From Anaerolineae bacterium (GTDB lineage Bacteria; Chloroflexota; Anaerolineae; 4572-78; J111): a DNA stretch of 33,895 bases. The notes under the pieces were generated by a model, which was not told the DNA's origin, made no database searches, and was given only the letters and a program-made list of their open reading frames with translations. Of this stretch, positions 27,016 through 33,895 are shown one piece after another. The position numbers were made by a program, and so were the translations under genes. How positions within the stretch are numbered: the first letter of the stretch is position 1; each line of letters starts with the position of its first letter. Location of the stretch: contig JAGRBZ010000041.1 in assembly GCA_020433805.1 (NCBI GenBank), positions 1 to 33,895 of the forward strand, in the 5' to 3' direction.

Positions 27016-27156
27016 GTTAGTGTCTCTAAGTTTTCGCCATAATTTGAGCCTTTGTTTATTGCGTAGTGCGTAATGCGTATTGAGTGCTTTTTTACGTACT
27101 ACGCAATACGCACTACTTTTTATGAATCGTTGTGGCGAAAAACTAATGACACTAAC
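27016..27156. repeat. 141-bp nested palindromic element
   Basis: The outer arms are inverted 25-bp repeats (27016-27040 and 27132-27156; GTTAGTGTC...TTTTCGCCA). The inner hairpin pairs GTAGTGCGTAATGCGTA (27063-27079) with TACGCAATACGCACTAC (27100-27116), one mismatch in 17. No coding capacity. It lies between the ada-like gene and the protease gene. The structure suggests a small palindromic mobile or REP-like unit. Confidence 0.65.
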
Positions 27157-27247
27157 CAGATATTAAAATACCGAATCGTCTCAGAGACTGTTTTTTCAAA
27201 CTTATATAACCCATATAACAGGCCATACCCAAGAAAGGAACCCTTTA

Positions 27248-30200
27248 ATGTTCAGCGCTTTTCATATTTGGAAAGGTACAACTTTGCTGGTCATTATGAC
27301 GCTGATCGTCCTGACCACCGGCCCGACCGGCCCGACCGGCGCGGTCAAAGCTGCCCCGGATCGCCCTCATCCAGATCACATCCAACCGCAACAGCCCGCC
27401 GCCCGCCCGGCAGCCCAAGCCGAGGCCGAGTGGACTATTCTGCTTTACCAGGATGCCGATGATGAGATGCTGGAGCAGGATATTTTAATCGACTTCAACG
27501 AAGCCGAGGTCATCGGCTCCAGTGACGAGGTCAATATTGTGGCTCAGGTCGATCGCTTTGACGGCGGCTACGACGGTATGGGCGACTGGACTTCGACCAA
27601 ACGCTTTTACCTTACCCAAGACAGCGACCTGGAAGAGATCGGCTCCGAAGAGCTGGACGACCTGGGCGAAACCAATATGGCCGACAGCCAGACCCTGGTC
27701 GATTTCATTGTCTGGGCCGTTGACAACTTTCCGGCTCAGAAATACGCCCTGATTTTGTCGGACCACGGGGCCGGTTGGCCCGGCGGCTGGAACGACCCCG
27801 ACCCCGGCGGTCTGGGGCCTGATGAGGTGGTGGTCGCCGAGTTGTTTGGCGTGGACGGCCTGTGGCTGATGGAACTGGACCAGGCCCTGGGTGAGGCTCG
27901 CGACCAAACCGGCCTGGACAAGTTTGAACTGATTGGTTTCGACGCCTGTTTGATGAGCCAGCTTGAGGTCTTTAGCGCGATTGAACCGCATGGCCGCTAC
28001 AGCGTGGCCTCGCAAGAGCTTGAACCGGGCGTGGGCTGGGCCTATGCCGGCTTTTTGCAGCAGTTAACAGACAGCCCCCACATGTCCGGTGCCGACCTGG
28101 CCGCGGCTATTGTGTCGACCTACATCGAGGGCGACGCACGCATTATCGATGACAACGCCCGGCGGGCCATGCTCGACTCCAGCTTTGGCGGAGGCGAGGC
28201 CAGCGCGGAAGAATTGGCCAGTTTCTTGGGCCAGGATGTGACGTTGACGGCCATTGACCTGGCGGAAATCCCCAATATCAACGCAGCGGTTGACCATTTA
28301 GCCGCCGCGTTAATCGCGATTGACCCCAACGCCGTAGCCGAAGCGCGGGCTTACGCTCAATCGTTTGAAAGCGTTTTTGGCGAGGACTGGCCTTCCCCTT
28401 ACATCGACCTGTTTAACTTTGTCCAACTGGTGGTCCAGTTTAGTGACGATGCCGACGTTACCGCCGCCGCCGAGGAAGTCGCCGATGCCCTGACCCAGGC
28501 CATTATTGCCGAGAAACATGGACCGGAGCGGCCCGGTGCCACCGGCGTCACCATCCACTTTCCCACCAGCGAACTGCACAGCATCGCCGACAATGTGGGC
28601 TACACCACCGTGGCCGCCCGCTTTGCCGAGGTATCGCAGTGGGATGAGTTTTTGGCGGCGTTCCACACCGGCCAAACCTTCAGCCGCCCCCAAGCCGAGC
28701 CGGATCAACCCGCAGCCGCCCCGGTCGCCCCGGAGGCCGGTCGCTCGTCGGGCCGGTTGGAGATAACGCCCCTGACCCTCTCCGCCGAGTTTGCCACCCC
28801 TGACGCCCCGGTAACCATTAGCGCCGACATCAGCGGCGACCGGCTGGCCTACATCTACACCTTTATTGGCCGCTTTTTGCCGCGCCAGGATGTGCTATTA
28901 ATTGAGGATATGGACTACCTGATTGCCGACGACACCCAGGAAATCGGCGGTATCGCCTACCCGGTTTGGTCGGAAGAGGGCGTGAGCGTGGAGTATGAGT
29001 GGCAGCCGGTTATTTATGCCATCAGCAACGGTACCGATGCCACCAAAGCCCTGTTCCGGCCTCAGGCTTACGATCCCGAATCGCCGACGTTTGCGGTTGA
29101 GGGCGTTTATACCTTTGGGCAAAGCGAACAGCAGCGCTACGCCAAAATGTTTTTCCGCGATGGGGTGATGAGTGGCATCTACAGCTTTAGCGGCAGCTTA
29201 ACCGCAGCCGTCGGCGCACCACGGGAAATTACGCCCCAAATTGGTGACACCTTCACCGTACTCGAACGCGGCGACGATCTGAGCCTGGAGGGAGAGGCCG
29301 GTCGTGAAAGTTATGTGGCCCCCGGCCAAACCCTCACCTTTGAAGGCGAACCCTTTGTCATCGAGACCACGCCCGCCCCCAGCGGCAACTATGTGGTCGG
29401 CCTCATTGCCGAAGACCTGGACGGCCAAACCTATGAGCAGTATGAGGGGCTGTTTGTGGTCAACGAAGAGACCGAGCCGGTCGACGGCTTTGTCTCGTAT
29501 GTGGATGAAGACTTTGGCTTCGCCACCCTTTACCCCGCCGATTGGACGGTTGAGTCTGACCCGGCGCAAGCCCAGGTTAGCTTCTTTGGTGAAGACAGTC
29601 CGGCCTTTGTTTCGATTTCGGTCGTAACTTACGATGACGCCGCCAACCCCGATGAAGCCAATGCCGCCGCGTTACAAGGCGTCACCGAGGCCCTGCAACA
29701 AAGCGGCGATCTGGAAAATCTGGTCTTTTTGACGGAAGAACCGGAAGCGTTTGTCCTGGGTTCGTTTGACGCCCAGCTCATCGACTTTGACTTTGAACAG
29801 GACGGGGTGGCCTTCTCCGCTTCAGCCATCGTCTCAACGCCCACGCCGGAGGCCACCTATCTGGTCTTAAATCTGGCACCGGTCGACGACTTTGGACAGG
29901 CAATGGACGATGTGTTCAACCCTATGCTCTACAGCTTTGACCTGCTCATCTCCGGCCTGGTTAAAGAAGCTATCGGCCCGCCACCGTCGGATTTCGATGA
30001 AATCCTGTTCAGCGATGACTTTAGCGACACTGCCAGCGGCCTGTACCATTTGGACGAAGAGGAGGAGTGGGGCATCAGCTACTACACCACCGACGACCAA
30101 TACCTGTTTGGCCTGAACCCTTACGCCGGTCCCATTTATGACTACTATTATGAAGCCGCTCTGCCCGATGAATTTTTACTGCAAGCCACCGCCGGCTACG

Positions 30201-30574
30201 AGGGAGCGGCCAATAATGCCTATGGCCTGCTCTTCCAACTCCAAGTGGGCGAAGCGTTTGACGAGTTCTACCTGTTCCGCATTAGCGGCGACGGCTATTT
30301 CATCGCCGAAAAATCGATTGGTGGCGAACTCATCCCGCTCGTGGAGTGGACGGCCTCCAGCCTGATCGACCAAACTGAATATGCCGCCAACGTCCTCACC
30401 GTCGAGGGCCGAGGCGACACCTACTATCTCCATATCAACGGCCTTGAAGTCGCAGCCTTCAGCGATGCCGACCTGAGCGGCGGCAGCTTTGGCTTTGTGG
30501 TCGATAACTACGATGAAGAGTCGCCGGTCGGGGTGACCTTTGATGATTTAGTGGTCGGGACGCCGGTCGAGTAG
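27248..30574 (+). CDS. Secreted clostripain-family (C11) cysteine protease with C-terminal accessory domains
   Basis: 1108 aa; AAAGGAA is 9 nt before the ATG. The N-terminus is a signal peptide (GTTLLVIMTLIVL) followed by GPTGPTG. The protease domain, about residues 60-430, starts EWTILLYQDADDEML; the catalytic pair is His173 in LSDHGAGWPG and Cys234 in GFDACLMS, both in the family's usual contexts. A beta-rich region follows. Near residue 750 a PsbP-like stretch begins (YVDEDFGFATLYPADWTV). The last ~190 residues look like a LamG/jelly-roll carbohydrate-binding fold (DDFSD...WGISYYTTDDQYLF, ending VTFDDLVV). The protein is very acidic and Ala-rich, as expected for an exported enzyme. Family members cut after Arg or Lys. 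Substrate and maturation sites are not visible. It is a single-gene unit with a strong terminator. Confidence 0.88.
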   Translation: MFSAFHIWKGTTLLVIMTLIVLTTGPTGPTGAVKAAPDRPHPDHIQPQQPAARPAAQAEAEWTILLYQDADDEMLEQDILIDFNEAEVIGSSDEVNIVAQVDRFDGGYDGMGDWTSTKRFYLTQDSDLEEIGSEELDDLGETNMADSQTLVDFIVWAVDNFPAQKYALILSDHGAGWPGGWNDPDPGGLGPDEVVVAELFGVDGLWLMELDQALGEARDQTGLDKFELIGFDACLMSQLEVFSAIEPHGRYSVASQELEPGVGWAYAGFLQQLTDSPHMSGADLAAAIVSTYIEGDARIIDDNARRAMLDSSFGGGEASAEELASFLGQDVTLTAIDLAEIPNINAAVDHLAAALIAIDPNAVAEARAYAQSFESVFGEDWPSPYIDLFNFVQLVVQFSDDADVTAAAEEVADALTQAIIAEKHGPERPGATGVTIHFPTSELHSIADNVGYTTVAARFAEVSQWDEFLAAFHTGQTFSRPQAEPDQPAAAPVAPEAGRSSGRLEITPLTLSAEFATPDAPVTISADISGDRLAYIYTFIGRFLPRQDVLLIEDMDYLIADDTQEIGGIAYPVWSEEGVSVEYEWQPVIYAISNGTDATKALFRPQAYDPESPTFAVEGVYTFGQSEQQRYAKMFFRDGVMSGIYSFSGSLTAAVGAPREITPQIGDTFTVLERGDDLSLEGEAGRESYVAPGQTLTFEGEPFVIETTPAPSGNYVVGLIAEDLDGQTYEQYEGLFVVNEETEPVDGFVSYVDEDFGFATLYPADWTVESDPAQAQVSFFGEDSPAFVSISVVTYDDAANPDEANAAALQGVTEALQQSGDLENLVFLTEEPEAFVLGSFDAQLIDFDFEQDGVAFSASAIVSTPTPEATYLVLNLAPVDDFGQAMDDVFNPMLYSFDLLISGLVKEAIGPPPSDFDEILFSDDFSDTASGLYHLDEEEEWGISYYTTDDQYLFGLNPYAGPIYDYYYEAALPDEFLLQATAGYEGAANNAYGLLFQLQVGEAFDEFYLFRISGDGYFIAEKSIGGELIPLVEWTASSLIDQTEYAANVLTVEGRGDTYYLHINGLEVAAFSDADLSGGSFGFVVDNYDEESPVGVTFDDLVVGTPVE

Positions 30575-30612
30575 ACATTCATTTTTACCCGGACCATAAC
30601 GTCCACCGGGCT

Positions 30613-30654
30613 AAGATGGGTTCAGTCTGACCACTTGGACTGAACCCATCTTTT
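30613..30654 (+). terminator. Intrinsic terminator of the C11 protease gene
   Basis: A perfect 15-bp stem, AAGATGGGTTCAGTC with GACTGAACCCATCTT, and a 10-nt loop followed by TT, 39 nt after the stop codon. The A/T ends make it usable in both directions. Confidence 0.85.
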
Positions 30655-30658
30655 AATA

Positions 30659-30794
30659 GGCGTTACGCACTTGACATCCCATAATGTCATTTCGCAGCCA
30701 AAGGCGGAGAAATCCCTATAGCGTCTGCTTGCCAACATCGCTCTCAGGGATTTCTCGTCGTTCCTCCTCGAAATGACATGCCAATGCGTAAGCC
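30659..30794. repeat. Dispersed palindromic repeat (TGTCATTTCGA family), copy 2, with outer arms
   Basis: The core 30684-30779 is bounded by ATGTCATTTCG and its complement; inside, GGAGAAATCCCT pairs with AGGGATTTCTC. It shares GGAGAAATCCC-A-AGCGTCTG with the copy at 16776-16854. A further imperfect outer pair, GGCGTTACGCA and TGCGTAAGCC, frames it. Confidence 0.7.
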
Positions 30795-31001
30795 CTATCT
30801 TTTTCAACTGAGTACAATATATTAATGGGTCATCTCAACTTATCATTTCTCGGTGTATTTCAGGCCACGCTTAGCATTTGACCTGACCCGTTATCCTGAG
30901 AATACGTAAAATGTTCTGGTAATGATGGGGTTAACGGTAGCCATTTAAAATGCGTTCAAATCGAGTTGTTCAATCAAATTGCGGTCAACGAGGGCAGGTT
31001 C

Positions 31002-31470
31002 ATGGTCAAAACAATCCTGGCATCCAACAGGTTTAAGAAGGTTCGGGGCGGGTTTGGCGGTGTAGCACCGGCCATAAACATTGTAAAAAAAGCCGGTTTA
31101 TCGCTCTTGTCGATTGGCTTGATTTTAGCCCAGGTAGGCTCCTCCGGGTTCGCTATGGCAATCCCCGGCCTGGGTCTGTAGCCGCAGCAGCGGCTTCGCT
31201 TCAGCATGCTCAAGCGGCTTTGCCTCCGGCGCAGCCAGGTTCCCCGTCCGGAATTCTACCCCTGACCCGTTCTCAACCCTACACTGGCTTTCTAACGGCC
31301 CCTTAAGTCTGTTCAATGGTGAAGCGTTAAAAGGCACATGGCGTCTTACTGCGGTTGACAACCAAGCCCCGGATACCGGTCAATTGAATAGTTGGTGTCT
31401 CAGTCCAGTGGGAGCGCCCCCGGCGATACCCCCTGCCTACGCCAACTATTTACCGCTTATTTTGAAATGA
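31002..31470 (+). pseudogene. Decayed secreted protein with P-domain-like end
   Basis: An ATG at 31002 opens 59 codons that look like a signal peptide (KKAGLSLLSIGLILAQVGSSGFAMA) and stop at 31179-31181. In another frame, at about 31300-31470, the sequence reads PLSLFNGEALKGTWRLTAVD, NQAPDTGQLNSWCLSPV and ends NYLPLILK-stop. The GTWRL...DTG-LNSW pattern is that of the end of a proprotein-convertase P domain, and a YLPL(I/V) tail is frequent in secreted Chloroflexota proteins (from memory). The intervening ~120 bp does not read as protein in any continuous way. It is best read as a deletion and frameshift remnant. A small genuine exported peptide at 31002-31181 cannot be excluded. Confidence 0.5.
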
Positions 31471-31581
31471 TGAGGGATCTCAAGCTGAGGGTAAACTAAA
31501 GAAGGTGAGGATAGCGTAAAGCAGCTTGGCGTTTGGTCGGTGATTTTGTGGTGAGGGCATCTAGGCAACCTATAAACTCGA

Positions 31582-31590
31582 TGGTATAAT
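31582..31590 (+). promoter_or_regulatory. Extended -10 promoter giving a leaderless transcript
   Basis: TGGTATAAT (31582-31590) is a perfect extended -10, with TAGGCA (31562-31567) 17 bp upstream matching four of six -35 bases. The expected start site, about 7 nt after the -10, falls at 31597-31598, exactly at the ATG. No ribosome binding site is present. Confidence 0.65.
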
Positions 31591-31597
31591 CACCGCC

Positions 31598-32653
31598 ATG
31601 AAAAAGACACGTGTTTTGCTCGCCGATGACCATGCCGTTGTTCGGGCCGGTATTTGTAATGCTTTGCTTGGAATGCCCGAAATCGAGGTGGTCGGCCAGG
31701 TTGGGGATGGGCCGTCTGTGATTAAAGGTCTGGTCGATATGCGGCCGGACTGCCTGCTTATCGATGTCACCATGCCCGACTTTGAGCCGATAAAGACGAT
31801 CCGCCAGATTCGACACGATTATCCGCAGATGAAGATTGTGGTCATCAGCGCTTATGACAATGACTATTACGTGCAGGGCTTGCTGCGGGTAGGGGTCAAC
31901 GGCTATTATCTTAAAGACCAGCCCCTCGGCGATTTGCGATTGACCGTGCAGCGGGTGCTGGCCGGGGAACGGTGGGTTTCGAGCCGGCTGCTCGACAGAC
32001 TGGTCGGTCAACCAAAGACCGCTGCGCCGCCGATGCCGCTCACCACGCGACAGCGCGACATCTTGCGTTTGCTGCAGCAAGGTCTCGATAATCAAAGCAT
32101 CGCCCAAAAGATGGGCTTGAGCGTCAAGACTATTGAAAATCACTTGACTCGTATTTACCGCCAGCTTAAGGTCCAAAACCGGCTGGAAGCGGTCAACTAT
32201 ATTTTGCACCACCCAGAGATACTGGGGCTATCGGGCGAGGCCGCCGCTGAAATCGATACAGCCGATACGGCCTCGTCGACGACCAAAGCTATCAACATTT
32301 TAGTGGTTGATGACAACGCTTCGTATCGGCATCAATTGCAGCGAATGGTGGGTAAGGTTTGCCCTCGAGCTAAGATTTACGAGGCGGAAAACATCATCGA
32401 AACTGTCCATCTGGTCAAGCAGATTGAGCCGGAACTCATCTTTATGGATGTGGTGTTGGGGGAAGAGAACGGTATCCACTGTACCCAGCGGGTAAAAACC
32501 ATTGCCCCTTTAATTAAGGTGATCTTGATAAGCGCCTACCCCGACCGGGGGTTTCGCCGCATGGGCACCGAAGCCGGAGCCACTGCGTTTTTAGACAAGC
32601 AAGATTTGAACACCTCTGCCTTACAGCATATTATCGACGATGTTATGAGTTGA
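31598..32653 (+). CDS. Response regulator with REC - LuxR HTH - REC architecture
   Basis: 351 aa. The first receiver domain (1-120) has Asp10/Asp11 and phosphoacceptor Asp56 in LLIDVTMP. A NarL/LuxR helix-turn-helix follows at about 147-205 (LTTRQRDILRLLQQG, SIAQKMGLSVKTIENHLTRI). After a short Ala/Thr linker a second receiver domain covers about 230-350, with VVDDN and Asp284 in LIFMDVVLG. NarL-type regulators normally end after the HTH; the added C-terminal receiver is unusual. The likely partner is the convergent HisKA_3-type kinase at 32826, whose output family matches. The start is supported by a consensus promoter directly abutting the ATG. Confidence 0.92.
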   Translation: MKKTRVLLADDHAVVRAGICNALLGMPEIEVVGQVGDGPSVIKGLVDMRPDCLLIDVTMPDFEPIKTIRQIRHDYPQMKIVVISAYDNDYYVQGLLRVGVNGYYLKDQPLGDLRLTVQRVLAGERWVSSRLLDRLVGQPKTAAPPMPLTTRQRDILRLLQQGLDNQSIAQKMGLSVKTIENHLTRIYRQLKVQNRLEAVNYILHHPEILGLSGEAAAEIDTADTASSTTKAINILVVDDNASYRHQLQRMVGKVCPRAKIYEAENIIETVHLVKQIEPELIFMDVVLGEENGIHCTQRVKTIAPLIKVILISAYPDRGFRRMGTEAGATAFLDKQDLNTSALQHIIDDVMS

Positions 32654-32720
32654 AGTACGGGGGGAAACGGCCTACGGCAGCCCAGCATTAAATTGTGGAA
32701 GCATAACTACACAGTTTAAT

Positions 32721-32790
32721 CGACAGAATTAACATGATTTACTGAATTATGGTAAATAAAATCGTGATAATCGTGTAAATCCTGTCTAAT
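32721..32790. repeat. Degenerate CAGGATT-type palindrome between convergent genes
   Basis: GACAGAATTAACATGATTTAC on the left is matched imperfectly by the complement of GTGTAAATCCTGTC on the right. It lies in the 172-bp gap between the convergent regulator and kinase genes and may end both transcripts. It is similar in type to the palindrome at 25953-26033. Confidence 0.45.
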
Positions 32791-32825
32791 TTTCTTTACC
32801 ACGGTTTAGAGCAGAAGTTCTTGGC

Positions 32826-33895
32826 CTACGCCCTATCCGAATTGATGACCATCTCGACCCGAGGATGGGGGATTTCGACCTGTAAACTAAAGCCGCCGTT
32901 GTTTTGATTTTGCATCTTCAACCGCCCGCCCAGTAAGGCCACCCGCTCGCTGATACCTAACAAGCCGTAATGCCCCTGCCGAGCCAGCTTCGACAGGTTG
33001 AAATCATCAACAATGCCCTGCCCGTTATCGATAATGGTAATTTGCAGCATCCGCGGCGAGGTGTGCTTCAGCCCGACCTTGACCGTATTGGCCTTGGCGT
33101 GTTTACGGACGTTGTTCAACCCTTCCTGCACAATGCGAAAGATTGATAGCTCTGTGGTTTCGGGCAGGCGGCCCAGATTGGGATCAAGCTCCAGATTGAC
33201 GCGGATACCCGTTCGCTCGCTCCAATCCCAGGCGCACGACTCCAACGCCACCCCCAACCCCAGGCTGTCGATGACCGGCGGGCGCAGGTCTTCGCAGATG
33301 CGGCGTAGGTCGCGGATAAAGCTGCGCATTTGCTGGCGAATGGTGGTTAGTTGCTCGACCATTTGGGGCTTGATATCGGCATCGGCTTCAAATTCCTCGA
33401 ATTGATAATTCATGCCGAGTAAATCTTGGATCATCTGATCGTGCAGTTCGCGGGCCAGGTGCTTGCGCTCCTGCTCGCGCTCGGTCAGGAGGCGGCGTTG
33501 GGCATCTTGCAGGGCCATATTAGCTTTATCCAGGGCTTTAACCTGGTGTGATAATTGCTCGATGAGCTGCTGGTTGAGCGAGCCTTGTTCGGCCAGGTTG
33601 CGCTCAAGAAGCTGCTGCTGGTTGTGCAAGCGTTCGGCGTGCTGGTTGGCGCGGTAGTAACTGTCCAGCGCCCAGATAGCCGGGGTAAGCTGCTCACGGT
33701 CGATGGTGCCGAGCAGCGCCGACACGATCTCCTCGCGGCTGGTCTCATCGGTGAGATAATTAGCCATCAGCCGACCCTGACGCAGCACCAGAATACGGTC
33801 CGTGACGGCGAAAAGGTGATCAAGGTTGTGACTGTTAAAGATAACGGAGGTGCCTTGCTGCTGCCAGGTTTGAATCAGCGACAACAGCTTTTTCT
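32826..33895 (-). CDS. ABC-ATPase/histidine kinase fusion (5' end outside window)
   Basis: The frame is open through the right edge, so only the C-terminal ~356 codons are seen; a TTG at 33884 is not a credible start. The first ~60 residues are the end of a sugar-type ABC ATPase: GTSVIFNSHNLDHLFAVTDR with the switch His, then ILVLRQGRLMA. A Gln/Leu-rich coiled coil of about 90 residues follows. Next is a HisKA_3 dimerisation domain with the phospho-His in LARELHDQM (codon 33441-33443), and a HATPase_c domain with the N box IVQEGLNNVRKHA, DNGQGI and GHYGLLGISERV. No membrane helix is present in the visible part. An ABC ATPase used as the input module of a NarL-type kinase is uncommon. Target: probably the adjacent REC-HTH-REC protein. 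Confidence 0.87.
   Translation of the reverse strand, partial: KKLLSLIQTWQQQGTSVIFNSHNLDHLFAVTDRILVLRQGRLMANYLTDETSREEIVSALLGTIDREQLTPAIWALDSYYRANQHAERLHNQQQLLERNLAEQGSLNQQLIEQLSHQVKALDKANMALQDAQRRLLTEREQERKHLARELHDQMIQDLLGMNYQFEEFEADADIKPQMVEQLTTIRQQMRSFIRDLRRICEDLRPPVIDSLGLGVALESCAWDWSERTGIRVNLELDPNLGRLPETTELSIFRIVQEGLNNVRKHAKANTVKVGLKHTSPRMLQITIIDNGQGIVDDFNLSKLARQGHYGLLGISERVALLGGRLKMQNQNNGGFSLQVEIPHPRVEMVINSDRA

Larger units (their letters stand above)
30575..31597. other. 1-kb region without an intact gene
   Basis: The region contains the protease terminator, a dispersed palindrome (30659-30794), a stretch without recognisable features (30795-31001), remains of a secreted-protein gene (31002-31470) and the promoter of the response regulator. 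No intact gene was seen. Confidence 0.6.

Noticed and set aside
25953..27156. CRISPR-like repeats
   Set aside because: The repeats are inverted, few and unevenly spaced, with no spacers and no cas genes.
27073..27462. 129-codon plus-strand frame over the start of the protease gene
   Set aside because: It crosses the palindromic element and the protease signal peptide in another frame; low-complexity shadow.

Overview
The window most resembles a Chloroflexota chromosome (Anaerolineae/Caldilineae-like). This is inferred from protein style, not from a marker gene. The signs are a TIR protein with a WD40 tail, a Ser/Thr kinase with FHA and BNR repeats, a sugar-type ABC ATPase fused to a histidine kinase, a C11 protease with long C-terminal domains, and a secreted-protein remnant ending in YLPLILK. 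No rRNA, tRNA, CRISPR array or transposase was seen. GC content looks close to 50%, with AT-rich promoter regions.

Region A (1-7466) looks like the edge of a polyketide/nonribosomal peptide gene cluster that continues to the left. It holds a large minus-strand protein with two methyltransferase domains (open at the left edge), an MFS exporter, a protein with two FHA domains and an alpha/beta-hydrolase, and a type II thioesterase. Two almost identical 48-bp arrays of TGTCC/GGACA half-sites with a 22-bp period lie at 3203-3250 and 4767-4814. They precede the methyltransferase gene and the divergent MFS/FHA-hydrolase pair, so a shared regulator is likely.

Region B (7467-12843) carries a class II aldolase whose promoter is covered by a palindrome. 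Next come a secreted protein of unknown family and, 9 bp later, a 995-aa TIR protein with one membrane helix and 14 WD40 repeats.

Region C (12844-22768, all minus strand) is a nitrogen-assimilation block. In transcription order it is an ANTAR response regulator, the ammonium transporter amt, two paralogous proteins of unknown family, glnA with its adenylylation tyrosine, and a GlnE-type adenylyltransferase with two ACT-like domains between its nucleotidyltransferase halves. Terminator-like hairpins lie in the 5' leader of the ANTAR gene and between that gene and amt. This suggests antitermination control. No PII gene is present in the window.

Region D (22769-30654) has a receptor Ser/Thr kinase (kinase, FHA, membrane helix, BNR propeller), an Ada-like AraC/O6-alkylguanine-DNA alkyltransferase, and a secreted clostripain-family protease with a strong terminator. 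Dispersed palindromic repeats fill the gaps.

Region E (30655-33895) has a decayed secreted-protein gene, a REC-HTH-REC response regulator expressed from an apparently leaderless promoter, and, convergent with it, the C-terminal part of an ABC-ATPase/histidine-kinase fusion that runs off the right edge.

The best candidates for undescribed biology are the duplicated unknown proteins between amt and glnA together with the ANTAR/ACT-GlnE arrangement, the 22-bp-period operator pair, the membrane-anchored TIR-WD40 protein with its secreted partner, and the ABC-ATPase/kinase fusion.
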